From Pleurocapsa sp. MO_226.B13 (lineage in GTDB: Bacteria > Cyanobacteriota > Cyanobacteriia > Cyanobacteriales > Xenococcaceae): a stretch of 17,752 nucleotides of DNA. The position numbers were made by a program, and so were the translations under genes. This document shows, one piece after another, positions 5,484-13,756 of the stretch. Location of the stretch: the NCBI GenBank assembly GCA_030064795.1, contig JASJEI010000232.1, positions 1 through 17,752 of the forward strand, given 5' to 3'. Under the pieces are notes generated by a model. The model did not search any database, was not told where the DNA came from, and saw only the letters and a list, made by a program, of their open reading frames with translations. Every line of letters starts with the position of its first letter. The stretch's first letter is position 1.

Positions 5484-6797
5484 GTGGTCAGACAAAAATA
5501 TAAAACCGCTACCAATTCAACCAAAGAGCAACAACAGCAAATTTACGATCATTTGTTGTATTCTGTCAAAACAGAATCCCCAATTGAAGTATTAGATAGA
5601 TTTCACCACCTATTTATTAAAGGAACGGGATATAAAGACAATCGTATTCGCATTGCTTTAGAAAATATTGTTGAATCGAATAATGCTGAATTAGAATTTC
5701 CTTTGTTTTTTAATCGTTGCTGCCATATTATAGTCAATCGTTGGCAGATGCAGCCAAACTACAAGGTTGAAATTATCGAACTAGCTTCATTATTAGAACG
5801 AGCCTTACCCCCAGGAGGTACTGTTTCTCGTACCGCTCGTAAATTGAGACAGCTAATCAAAGATTTTTATAACACCGAATATTATGTCAAGCTTCAGCGA
5901 CTGGCACGCATCATAGATGGTAGCCTAGAGCCAGAGGCTCGTCGCAGTCAGCGCATCGAAATCGTCAGTAATTCTGTCGGAGATTTAATCCAACGCTATC
6001 CATATTTACATCAACACTGCTTACTCACCGAAGCTAGTACCGAAGAATTTCAGCAAACCGTAGAAACCATTCAAGCAGGAATTCAATCAAGCTACGAATT
6101 AAACCTATCCCAATACATAACCTATCGCGTTCGTCTGGCTCGGATGGTAAAAAAATATAAAGCAGCCAACAAAACCAAAATTCCTAAACGATTAATCCAA
6201 AAAGTAGAGAATCCCACTCTATTGAGCGATCGCGAGTTAGATAAAGCTCTGCGTCATTATATGGGCAAAGTAGAGCAAGATTACAGTTATTACGATCTAG
6301 CGCAAAAGTTCTTAACTCACACCACGCAAACTCGTTCTTATAAGGAGTTCAAAGCCGATTTATACGAATATATTGTTTCTGGAGTAGATTCTCGCTTTGG
6401 CGAGCGTCGCTTCAATCATAAGTTACACAATTGTCTCAAAAACACGATGACAGATTTTGAAAACCGCGAGTTGGATGAATTTTTAACCATGCGTACCTAC
6501 TGTCAGTTATTTAAATTTTTGGTAGTAGATGGTAGGGGAAATTTTAATCACGATCGCTATTTAGATCTAATTAGCTATTTAGGCGAAGTTAGAACTATCG
6601 GTTTGTTGCTTAAGTTAGTCTTGCTATGTGGTAAGGTCAAGCCTTATTTGGAACAACGATTTTCAATTCTTTTTTCCCATTACGAAGCTGTCTCTGAAGA
6701 TCGAGCTCCCTGGTTAGTTAAGTCTCTAGAAAATTTACAGGTAGCCTTTAGCGTCCATTTTGGCGAGGCTGACTTTTCTCTAATTCAAATTATTTAA
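5484..6797 (+). CDS. Conserved-looking helical protein of unknown function
   Basis: I do not recognise a family. The 437-residue product looks soluble and mostly helical, with no signal peptide or membrane span. Notable stretches are LPPGGTVSRTARKLRQLIKDFYNTEYYVKLQRLARIID split across residues about 110-145, a basic region (RLARMVKKYKAANKTKIPKR, about 220-240), and an aromatic-rich C-terminal half (ELDEFLTMRTYCQLFKFLVVD). The start is GTG at 5484, supported by a very strong ribosome site, GGGGGAGGA, eight bases upstream. That leader and the undamaged length argue for a real, well translated gene. It is preceded by divergent murF and followed by 375 bases without a gene. A scaffold or nucleic-acid-binding role would be a guess from the basic helices. 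Confidence 0.8.
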   Translation: MVRQKYKTATNSTKEQQQQIYDHLLYSVKTESPIEVLDRFHHLFIKGTGYKDNRIRIALENIVESNNAELEFPLFFNRCCHIIVNRWQMQPNYKVEIIELASLLERALPPGGTVSRTARKLRQLIKDFYNTEYYVKLQRLARIIDGSLEPEARRSQRIEIVSNSVGDLIQRYPYLHQHCLLTEASTEEFQQTVETIQAGIQSSYELNLSQYITYRVRLARMVKKYKAANKTKIPKRLIQKVENPTLLSDRELDKALRHYMGKVEQDYSYYDLAQKFLTHTTQTRSYKEFKADLYEYIVSGVDSRFGERRFNHKLHNCLKNTMTDFENRELDEFLTMRTYCQLFKFLVVDGRGNFNHDRYLDLISYLGEVRTIGLLLKLVLLCGKVKPYLEQRFSILFSHYEAVSEDRAPWLVKSLENLQVAFSVHFGEADFSLIQII

Positions 6798-7172
6798 TTA
6801 ATTATTTAAAATACTCTTGACTTTAGATGAGATGCGATCGCTACCCCTGGCCAGAAGCAAATTAGTACTTAAATCCTAAAATTTAGGAACTTTGAAAGAC
6901 GCTCGCGTTTATAGAACATTGAAAATTGCATAAAATTGCAACGCAGGTAAACACAGATCAGGTATTTTTCTGTTGCACTATTTTAAGCGTGTCAGTTCAC
7001 TACACAATATTTAATATTTGTTTAATAAATATGCTTCTAAATCGTGACAATTATTACGCAATCTTTAAGTTTTAATTTTTCCAACAAAACTGAATATTTT
7101 TGCCAAGTCATACATATTAATATTTTAGTAATCTGTACCTACATAGATAATTATTTTGAGGAACGAGTTTGA
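6798..7172. other. AT-rich leader region before the redox operon
   Basis: No coding frame is supported. A small inverted repeat TCCTAAA/TTTAGGA (6874-6888) may end the upstream transcript. The last 150 bases are very AT-rich and must hold the promoter of the iron-sulfur operon, but I could not fix a -35/-10 pair. GAGGA (7158-7162) is a good ribosome site for the ATG at 7173. No clear NtcA site (GTA-N8-TAC) was seen. Confidence 0.5.
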
Positions 7173-9692
7173 ATGCTTAATAAAGTTGCCGAACAGAAAG
7201 CTCATGCCATTCGGTATGTTTTAGTAGTGGGTTGGCTACTCTTGATTCTGTCTTTATTTTTCGATCCGATATCTGCTAACTTAACCGATCCTAACAGCAA
7301 TTTTTTTAGTCCTTTAAAGGATAATCTAATTAATCTAGCCCAAGACCCCGAAACTTGCATTCGAGTTCAGGATAAATGCTTACCAGGAACACCTTATCAA
7401 GCTGGTGCGAGAATTTTCTGGGGATTTGTAGTGCCTGCTGGTTTTGGTATTGTTTTTGTTTTGGGACACGAATTTTGGCGCAGAATCTGCCCTCTATATT
7501 TTTTATCACAGATACCCCGTGCCTTGGGTATGAAACCTAAAAAACAAATTAGTCAAAATAAATGGTTAGTTGAAAATCATTTATATTTACAGTTCGCCCT
7601 CTTCTTTTTAGGATTAAATATGCGGATTTTGTTTGTTAATTCCGCTCGTCCTGTCTTAGGCGTGTTTTTACTCTTAACTATTGCTTCGGCGATCGCCATG
7701 AATCTGTTCTATGGTGGTCGTAGTTGGTGTCATTATGTCTGTCCCTTCGGTCTGGTTCAGATGGTGTTGACTGGCCCGCGAGGACTGTTGGGTAGTGAGG
7801 CGCAAAAACAGCCACCCCGAACTATTACTCAGTCGATGTGTCGTACTTTTGACAAGGAAACTAACTCGGAGAAAATCACCTGCATTAGCTGTAAGTCTCC
7901 CTGCATGGATATCGACTCAGAAAAGGCATATTGGGAACAGTTGACTAAATCAGGCAGAAAATTGGTGCAATATGGCTATTTGGGGCTAGTTTGTGGTTAT
8001 TTTATTTATTATTTTTTATATTCGGGTAATTTTAATTATTATTTCTCTGGTGCTTGGACTCACGAAGCGGGTCAGGTAAGCAAAATTTTTAATCCTGGTT
8101 TTTATATTGCACGACAGGTAATTCCGATTCCTAAGTTAATTGCAACTCCTCTTACTTTAGGAGTGATAGTCGCTATTTTCTATTTTGGGATTTCCAGAAT
8201 AGAAAAAATCTACGGTACTTATCTCAAAAAACAAGACTCCAATCTCGATCGCAAAATCGTTTTGCATCGGGTGTTTACCATTGTCACCTTTTTAGCGGTC
8301 AATGCTTTTTATGTCTACGGTGGTCGTCCAGAAATTCTGCGCTTTCCTTTTATCGTGCAGATGATTTTTAATGCTTTAGTAGTTTTAATCAGTACGCTTT
8401 GGCTGGTTCGTACTTGGGGACGTACTAACAGTCAATACAAACAAGAAAGTATTGCCGATAAACTGCGTCGTCAACTTAAAAAGCTCAAAATCGATTTTAC
8501 TAGCGTTCTTGGTGGTCGTACCTTAGACGATCTCAAAGCCGACGAACTAGATTTACTAGCCCAGGTTGTTCCTCAAGTTACCAAACAAGATCGAATCCAG
8601 GTTTATAAAGGCGTTCTCGAAGAATCTTTACAAGCAGGTAGTGTAGAAACTACTAATAGTTTGAAATCATTGCAATCAGTACGTCAGCGTTTAGAAGTTT
8701 CGCAAGAAGAACATTACGCTATCTTGACCGAGTTGGGGATCGAAGATCCTACCCTACTCAAATCTCCCCAAGAATACGCACAAGAAGATCGATTGAGAAT
8801 TGAAAGCTACAAAGAAGCGATCGCGGGTATCCTGCAAGAATTAGTCGATAGTGGTATGCCCGTTCACGAAGCAGTGGAAGCTAGAACTAAACAAATTAGT
8901 AACTTAAAAAATGAGTACAACATCAACAAGCAAGAACATCTTCAGGTACTAAGCGGACTATTTGATTCGCTACGCCCCAAAGCGGAGAAATTGCTGGCAC
9001 TATTACAGACAGAGAATTCTCGCTTTCAGGCGATCGGCAACTTTAGACCCCACAGTAATACTCCTGTATTCCTGTTGTTGCGTAAGCTCCTACTGGCAAA
9101 ACAGCAACTAATCGTTCGACCTCTATTAGCAGTATTAGAGTTACTAAATGACGAACCAGATGCGGTACAGCTAGCCCGACGGACGGGAATTGCTGCTACC
9201 GAGGCGATCGCTCAAGTCCTAGCAGCAGAACCTCAATGGCAACAGCGTTTGAATCCCAATCTGTTAAGAGAATTAATGCCAGGTAGCGTTAATAGTACCC
9301 AAGCAACCATGGTCAAAGACGGCGGAACGAGAACTAGATTGCACAGTGAGTTTCTCTCCGCACAGGCGGTAGACGATGCACTTTTAGAACTATTACAAGA
9401 ACCAAATCCGATTACCGAATCAGCTAGTCTTTATGCCTTAACGCAACTAAACCGCGATCGGGGAATGGCTCTAGCTCAACAAATACTACAAAAACCGTTG
9501 CAAAATGATTTAGTCAAAGATACAGCTGCTAGCATTTTGGGGCAATCTTCTCAAACTTCAGTAATCGAACAGTTATTGAGTATGTCAGGACAACCTAATT
9601 TTCAGGTCATGACACCAGATCGATTATTGGCTTTGGTAACTCAAGCACAACAAAATAATCAGGAGATCACCGAAATCGCGCCACCTCGATAA
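7173..9692 (+). CDS. Membrane polyferredoxin-like 4Fe-4S protein with long cytosolic tail
   Basis: This 839-residue protein has a NapH/NosR-like electron-transfer core. Hydrophobic segments at about 14-31, 79-99, 137-155, 160-180, 265-285, 323-341, 363-381 and 391-412 give eight spans with both ends in the cytosol. Cluster ligands face the cytosol: RRICPLYF (C106), SWCHYVCPFG (C186, C190), and a group C223, C237, C240, C244 in CISCKSPC that could hold one [4Fe-4S]. Two cysteines, C62 and C69, lie on the opposite side and could form a disulfide. The tail (420-839) is soluble and helical; it repeats a motif, SVRQRLEVSQEEHYAILTEL (501-520) and ISNLKNEYNINKQEHLQVLS (575-594), and ends in HEAT-like helices. 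The next gene encodes a flavin/[2Fe-2S] reductase, the likely electron donor. The final acceptor is unknown. Confidence 0.85.
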   Translation: MLNKVAEQKAHAIRYVLVVGWLLLILSLFFDPISANLTDPNSNFFSPLKDNLINLAQDPETCIRVQDKCLPGTPYQAGARIFWGFVVPAGFGIVFVLGHEFWRRICPLYFLSQIPRALGMKPKKQISQNKWLVENHLYLQFALFFLGLNMRILFVNSARPVLGVFLLLTIASAIAMNLFYGGRSWCHYVCPFGLVQMVLTGPRGLLGSEAQKQPPRTITQSMCRTFDKETNSEKITCISCKSPCMDIDSEKAYWEQLTKSGRKLVQYGYLGLVCGYFIYYFLYSGNFNYYFSGAWTHEAGQVSKIFNPGFYIARQVIPIPKLIATPLTLGVIVAIFYFGISRIEKIYGTYLKKQDSNLDRKIVLHRVFTIVTFLAVNAFYVYGGRPEILRFPFIVQMIFNALVVLISTLWLVRTWGRTNSQYKQESIADKLRRQLKKLKIDFTSVLGGRTLDDLKADELDLLAQVVPQVTKQDRIQVYKGVLEESLQAGSVETTNSLKSLQSVRQRLEVSQEEHYAILTELGIEDPTLLKSPQEYAQEDRLRIESYKEAIAGILQELVDSGMPVHEAVEARTKQISNLKNEYNINKQEHLQVLSGLFDSLRPKAEKLLALLQTENSRFQAIGNFRPHSNTPVFLLLRKLLLAKQQLIVRPLLAVLELLNDEPDAVQLARRTGIAATEAIAQVLAAEPQWQQRLNPNLLRELMPGSVNSTQATMVKDGGTRTRLHSEFLSAQAVDDALLELLQEPNPITESASLYALTQLNRDRGMALAQQILQKPLQNDLVKDTAASILGQSSQTSVIEQLLSMSGQPNFQVMTPDRLLALVTQAQQNNQEITEIAPPR

Positions 9693-9778
9693 TCTTAGGT
9701 GTGACATTGTTTTGAGGGAAATATAAATTATTAAGTCAGTCAAGAAAGCGACAAAATATATTTTATAAGGTGACAAAA

Positions 9779-11398
9779 ATGCCAGAAATTATAATTATTG
9801 ATACTAGAAAACCACAGGAAACCAAATCAATGCTCCTCGCTCCAGAAAAACAACTCAATCAAGAATGTCTTGTGGGTAGAGACGCTCGCTGTTGCATTGT
9901 TTTAGATGATTCTTTGGCTAGTCGTACCCACGGCAAAATTGCCTTTAGAAACGGTAATTATTATTATTCCGATCTGGGGAGTAGAAATGGCTCGAAAATT
10001 AACAATGTCGATACCCAACTCAATCAAGAATACCCCTTAAAACCCTCTGATACCATCGCTATAGGAAATCATCTACTGTGGGTCAAAGCGATCGCGGGGG
10101 TAGAAACTCCTACTGCACCCCAAACTCTTACCCCCGCTCAGTATATGCCACTGGCGACTATCGATCCTGCTAGTTTAGAAACCTGGACTCAGGGAACAAA
10201 ACAGGTTAAGTGCGTTCAGATTATTAATGAAACTACCGATGTCAAGACCTTTACCTTTGTTGCCGAGCCACCAGTTAAATTTAACTATCAACCAGGACAG
10301 TTTGTTACTCTCAATTTAAATATCGACGGCAAAAGCGTCAAACGTTCCTATTCTATTTCTTCCACGCCTTCTCGCCCTCATAGTCTAGAAATTACCGTTA
10401 AGCGAGTCCCCTCACCGGCGGATGAACCGACTGCGCCCAAGGGGCTGGTGAGCAACTGGTTACACGATAACCTGAAAGTTGGCAGCCAAATCGAGATGAA
10501 CGCACCTATGGGCAAATTTACCAATTTTGCTCATCCTTCAGCTAAAGTATTTTTTATCTCGGCAGGTAGCGGAATTACGCCGATGATGTCTATGTCTCGG
10601 TGGATCTGCGACACGGTATCTAATGTAGACATTATTTTCCTTCATAGCGCGCGCAGCCCTGAAGATATTATTTTCCGTCAAGAGTTAGAAATGATCACGG
10701 CTCGTTATCCTAACTTTAAGCTAGCAATTACTGTAACTCGCCCCGTCCCCGGTCAACCTTGGTATGGCTATACAGGCAGAATTAACGAAATAATTTTACC
10801 CGCGATCGCACCTGACTACAAAGACCGAACTGTATATGTCTGTGGCCCAAATCCATTTATGGAAGCCACCAAGGAGTTGCTGCAAAAGATCGACTTTCCC
10901 ATGGAAAATTACTATGAAGAAAGTTTTGGCGGAGCGAAAAAGAAGAAAAAGAAACCCGCGCCTACTCAAGTCCCCGTTGGCGATCGCGCATCTATCGTCC
11001 AGCCTGCACCAGCACCAGCACTAGTTACAGCCCCCGCACCAGCACCCGCCCTAATTAAGCCACCGACGGTATCCCCTACCTCAATAGTAGATTTTGGCTC
11101 TACACCCGCACCCGCCCCTGCACCCGCCCCTACACCCGCCCCTACTTCCTCTAGTCCGATAATTGTCTTAGCCAAATCTGGTCAAGAAATTACTTGTGAT
11201 GGTGAAGAACCTATTCTAGATGTTGCCGAAGCTGAAGGGGCAGATTTACCCTTTGGTTGTCGTATGGGAGCTTGTGGTGCTTGTAAAGTTAGGAAAGTAG
11301 AAGGTGAAGTAATTTATGAAGATGATGTTGATTGCGAGGATGGTTTTATTTACACCTGTGTCGCTAAACCAGTAGGTAAAGTTGTGATTGAAGCCTAA
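9779..11398 (+). CDS. FHA - FNR-type flavoreductase - [2Fe-2S] ferredoxin fusion
   Basis: Three domains are fused. Counting from the preferred ATG at 9779, an FHA domain (about 25-105) has the pThr-binding pattern VGRD, SRTH and GSRNG. A ferredoxin-reductase module (about 135-385) has the FAD motif RSYSISS (190-196), the NAD(P)H motif SAGSGITPM (261-269) and CGPNPFME (355-362). A Lys tract and a Pro/Ala-rich linker (387-460) lead to a plant-type ferredoxin whose ligands are C494, C499, C502 and C527 (C-x4-C-x2-C-x24-C). The domain order reductase-then-ferredoxin resembles HCP reductase and Rieske-oxygenase reductases. It should move electrons from NAD(P)H via FAD to [2Fe-2S], probably to the membrane Fe-S protein encoded 86 bases upstream. 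The frame opens at GTG 9770, but AAGG (9767-9770) fits the ATG nine bases later. Confidence 0.93.
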   Translation: MPEIIIIDTRKPQETKSMLLAPEKQLNQECLVGRDARCCIVLDDSLASRTHGKIAFRNGNYYYSDLGSRNGSKINNVDTQLNQEYPLKPSDTIAIGNHLLWVKAIAGVETPTAPQTLTPAQYMPLATIDPASLETWTQGTKQVKCVQIINETTDVKTFTFVAEPPVKFNYQPGQFVTLNLNIDGKSVKRSYSISSTPSRPHSLEITVKRVPSPADEPTAPKGLVSNWLHDNLKVGSQIEMNAPMGKFTNFAHPSAKVFFISAGSGITPMMSMSRWICDTVSNVDIIFLHSARSPEDIIFRQELEMITARYPNFKLAITVTRPVPGQPWYGYTGRINEIILPAIAPDYKDRTVYVCGPNPFMEATKELLQKIDFPMENYYEESFGGAKKKKKKPAPTQVPVGDRASIVQPAPAPALVTAPAPAPALIKPPTVSPTSIVDFGSTPAPAPAPAPTPAPTSSSPIIVLAKSGQEITCDGEEPILDVAEAEGADLPFGCRMGACGACKVRKVEGEVIYEDDVDCEDGFIYTCVAKPVGKVVIEA

Positions 11399-11425
11399 TT
11401 TAATTTAAGGAATAAGGAAATAAGG

Positions 11426-11443
11426 AAAAGCGATCGCTTTTTT
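11426..11443 (+). terminator. HIP1-centred palindrome with T-run
   Basis: AAAAGCGATCGCTTTT (11426-11441) is a 16-base palindrome built on a HIP1 octamer, extended by two further Ts, 28 bases after the redox operon stop. A G+C-centred stem ending in a T-run fits an intrinsic terminator, although the loop must open the HIP1 core. Confidence 0.45.
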
Positions 11444-11491
11444 ACTAATAACCAACTGATAAAATATTGTTAGCTATTCATTGGAAAAACA

Positions 11492-11626
11492 ATGGTTTCA
11501 TCTACTGGCAAGCTAACCGTCAAAGAGTTCTTTAATCTTCCTGAAGGCGATCGCCCTTACGAGCTTATTCCTGTTTATTACATAGAATATTTATCGCTTG
11601 AACCGTCAAACCTTGTAGAGACGTAA
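11492..11626 (+). pseudogene. N-terminal stub of an Uma2-family (DUF820) nuclease-like gene
   Basis: A 44-codon frame from ATG 11492 begins MVSSTGKLTVKEFFNLPEGD and continues RPYELI. That is the usual start of cyanobacterial Uma2 proteins (LT-x-EEF-x-x-LPE ... YELI-x-GE), PD-(D/E)XK-like proteins of about 190 residues. After YELI the family sequence stops (PVYYIEYLSLE) and TAA at 11624-11626 lies within a palindromic repeat. The rest of the gene is absent, so the stub cannot be a functional nuclease. Confidence 0.65.
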
Positions 11627-11642
11627 TATATTACGTCTCTAC
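11615..11642. repeat. 28-bp perfect palindrome, interspersed cyanobacterial repeat
   Basis: GTAGAGACGTAATA is followed directly by its reverse complement. The GTAGAGACGTA...TACGTCTCTAC type is a familiar cyanobacterial intergenic repeat, and a relative sits at 11936-11982. It supplies the stop codons of two gene stubs, one on each strand (TAA 11624-11626 plus; TAG 11639-11641 minus). Confidence 0.8.
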
Positions 11643-11758
11643 ATACTGTCTTCATCAAGACGAAATACTTCTAGTCGAATAACTCGACATTCATTAGTTT
11701 TTTTAGCTGAATAATTGAAGTAATACCATTTCTCATTAATAGCTAGATAGATCGTATT
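11639..11758 (-). pseudogene. C-terminal stub of an unidentified protein
   Basis: Reading the minus strand from about 11758 gives a 39-codon tail that looks genuinely coding: NTIYLAINEKWYYF, then ECRVIRLEVFRLDEDSM, ending at TAG (11639-11641). Upstream the frame stays open through a poly-T run and a repeat of the AGGTTGGGTTTCGTACCTCA type (complement near 11773-11800), which has evidently replaced the rest of the gene. I do not recognise the family. The remainder of the spacer to 11935 has palindromic repeats and two HIP1 octamers and no other gene. Confidence 0.4.
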
Positions 11759-11935
11759 AAAAAAATGTAGCTTGAGTTGAGGTACGAAACCCAACCTACA
11801 TAAGCTTTTTTTGGGTTGCGCGCTTAGTTTAACCCCTACTACGAAGTCTCTTGTTACTTTTGAGAATTGATATAATCTGAAGCTGAAAAGCGATCGCCCA
11901 AATTAGTAAGCGATCGCTCTTGATAACAATCATAA

Positions 11936-11982
11936 AGACGTAGCCCTAAAGGACTCGCTTCGCATCGCATGCTACGTCTCTA
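11936..11982. repeat. Inverted repeat overlapping the permease stop, possible terminator
   Basis: AGACGTAGC (11936-11944) pairs with GCTACGTCT (11971-11979) around a 26-base loop. It belongs to the same GTAGAGACGTAGC repeat family as 11615-11642. Its outer end, CTCTAC, supplies the TAG stop of the permease gene on the minus strand, so the repeat abuts or has trimmed that gene, and the hairpin may end the operon transcript. Confidence 0.55.
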
Positions 11983-13698
11983 CTGACGACTATTAATTTC
12001 GGTTTTTTCAAATAACATTTTGGTTTCCGATCTTCCTGCTTGTCTTAATTTTCTGGTCATCTGGAAGCCAATTAAAGAGATCGCCACACATTGTCCTAAT
12101 ATTGCTAACATTACAGCGCAGCTAGTCGCATATTCGGTAGCAACGGTGGGAACAAAACTAAATAGCCAAAGTTGAGGTGCATTCGATGGGGCTAGTTCGG
12201 CAAAGCCCAAACACAAAGGCGGAACGACAATCATCGCCATGACGCTCGCTGCTGAATAGATAGCCCGTTTGCGAGACTTCATTGTTAAGACTAATTGGGC
12301 TACTAGAGCATAGAATACAATACTAAGTCCACTCAGAATAAATCCCCAGAAAATGTATTGTTCGTCTCGCTCTAAAATCAAAAATATAGAGGGAGTAATA
12401 TAGGTAACTGCGATCGCCATATTAATTGCTACCGCTACCGTCGAAGGACTGTTTTCGCCAAAGAGCGATTCTTGCCAAAGCACTTTGGCGTTTTTTGCTT
12501 GATGGCGATATCGCGCCCAGTCGTACAAAGTTTGACGATGGGGACTAAGAGCAGCGATTAAGAATAATCCCAAGATACACAGACAAAATTGTAGGAGAAC
12601 AAAATTTTCTGTAGCTAAGAAAGAGCGGGTATTTTGTAGAGTAAAGCCGAGAGCAATTACGGTAAACCAGCCAGTTATCCAATAACTTTGAGTTTTACTG
12701 ATTAGAGTACTTTCAGGATTGTGAAAACGGCGTTTGAGCAACGTCCAACACCAGTATGTCCAGAGACTAAAGTTAAATAAGACTAAGCCGATCCCAAAAC
12801 TCGCTTTTGTCCATAAAGCCTGTCCGTAAAATAATAATTCCCCTAATTCTTTGGCTGGTAAGAAGTCAACCTTGTTATAGGGTAAATAAGTAGTATCAAT
12901 CAAATAGGAAAGAACAATACCAGGATGAAACAAAAACAACCAGTCCCAAAGAGCATTAGTAATTAAATGACTGTTATGAAATAAAGCCGTAGTCAAAGGG
13001 AATAGCATCAGGCAGATTGCTCCACTAGCTAACCAAGGTTTAAAGCCCGATAAACCCAAATTCATCAAACTCCAGAGCAATGCCAAGCTATAGACAAAAG
13101 CACAGCTAGCAACTATTACTACATCAAAAGCAATAATCAGAGTTAAGGGAATACACGCCCCCAAACCAGAAATAATCTGTAGAGGTAAGATTAATAAAAT
13201 TGCTACATACAACAGTATTGGTACGCCTAAGATTTTTCCTAGCAAAATAGTGCTAGCAGATTGAGGCGTAAGACGAATAAAGTTGAGCGTACCTCGGTCT
13301 TCTTCTTTAACCGTATCGGCAATCAACATATATGTGCCGACAATCAACAGAGCAAAAATACTAACAATACTCAAGGCGATAAACAAATCAAGCCACAATA
13401 GCTGCCAATTAATCACCCAGTTACCTAACATATCTTTGGTATAAGCAAGGCTATTACGATAGCCATCACCCATACCATAACGTCCATATTGAGCTTTTAG
13501 TAGTCCTTCGGGGTTTGGATCTGGCAATTCACCCAATAAAGAAATCCCGATAACAAATTGAGTAATAACAGAAATAGCAGCAGCTATGACTACGTTTCTA
13601 GTTTTTAGTTTGCCCTTAATCTCTCGAAATAATTGAGGGTTCGAGTCTAAAAACTTTTCCCATAATGAGCTTTGAAACAGTTGGATATTTTGTTTCAT
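11980..13698 (-). CDS. ABC-2-type transporter permease
   Basis: This 572-residue integral membrane protein is the partner of the ATPase encoded 58 bases upstream. Numerous hydrophobic segments are visible, including NVVIAAAISVITQFVIGISL (35-54), LFIALSIVSIFALLIVGTYM (about 105-125) and several between 160 and 260, with more in the C-terminal half. The cytosolic loop KEEDRGTLNFIRLTPQSAST followed by ILLGKILG is the ABC-2/NatB-like coupling pattern (ER-x-x-GTL...TP...ILLGK) that contacts the ATPase. Export is the usual direction for this type; the substrate is not evident. A long polar loop (about 55-105, NPEGLLKAQYGRYGMGDGYR) separates the first two spans. The last codons overlap an interspersed palindrome, so the natural C-terminus may differ by a few residues. 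Confidence 0.85.
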   Translation of the reverse strand: MKQNIQLFQSSLWEKFLDSNPQLFREIKGKLKTRNVVIAAAISVITQFVIGISLLGELPDPNPEGLLKAQYGRYGMGDGYRNSLAYTKDMLGNWVINWQLLWLDLFIALSIVSIFALLIVGTYMLIADTVKEEDRGTLNFIRLTPQSASTILLGKILGVPILLYVAILLILPLQIISGLGACIPLTLIIAFDVVIVASCAFVYSLALLWSLMNLGLSGFKPWLASGAICLMLFPLTTALFHNSHLITNALWDWLFLFHPGIVLSYLIDTTYLPYNKVDFLPAKELGELLFYGQALWTKASFGIGLVLFNFSLWTYWCWTLLKRRFHNPESTLISKTQSYWITGWFTVIALGFTLQNTRSFLATENFVLLQFCLCILGLFLIAALSPHRQTLYDWARYRHQAKNAKVLWQESLFGENSPSTVAVAINMAIAVTYITPSIFLILERDEQYIFWGFILSGLSIVFYALVAQLVLTMKSRKRAIYSAASVMAMIVVPPLCLGFAELAPSNAPQLWLFSFVPTVATEYATSCAVMLAILGQCVAISLIGFQMTRKLRQAGRSETKMLFEKTEINSRQ

Positions 13699-13756
13699 GA
13701 TTCTAAATTTATATAATTCACCGAGCAGTTTGTCATTTTCGTGCCACTTAATCGAT

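Noticed and set aside
7020..7150. NtcA-type promoter before the redox operon
   Set aside because: No GTA-N8-TAC with correct spacing could be found.
9770..9778. GTG start for the FHA fusion
   Set aside because: The AAGG ribosome site would overlap the GTG itself but is correctly spaced for the ATG at 9779.
10836..11024. 62-residue frame overlapping the fusion gene in another phase
   Set aside because: Out-of-frame shadow within a clearly coding region.
10966..11175. Gly/Ala-rich frame antisense to the fusion gene
   Set aside because: It is a shadow of the Pro/Ala linker codons (GCACCC repeats) of the FHA-FNR-ferredoxin gene.
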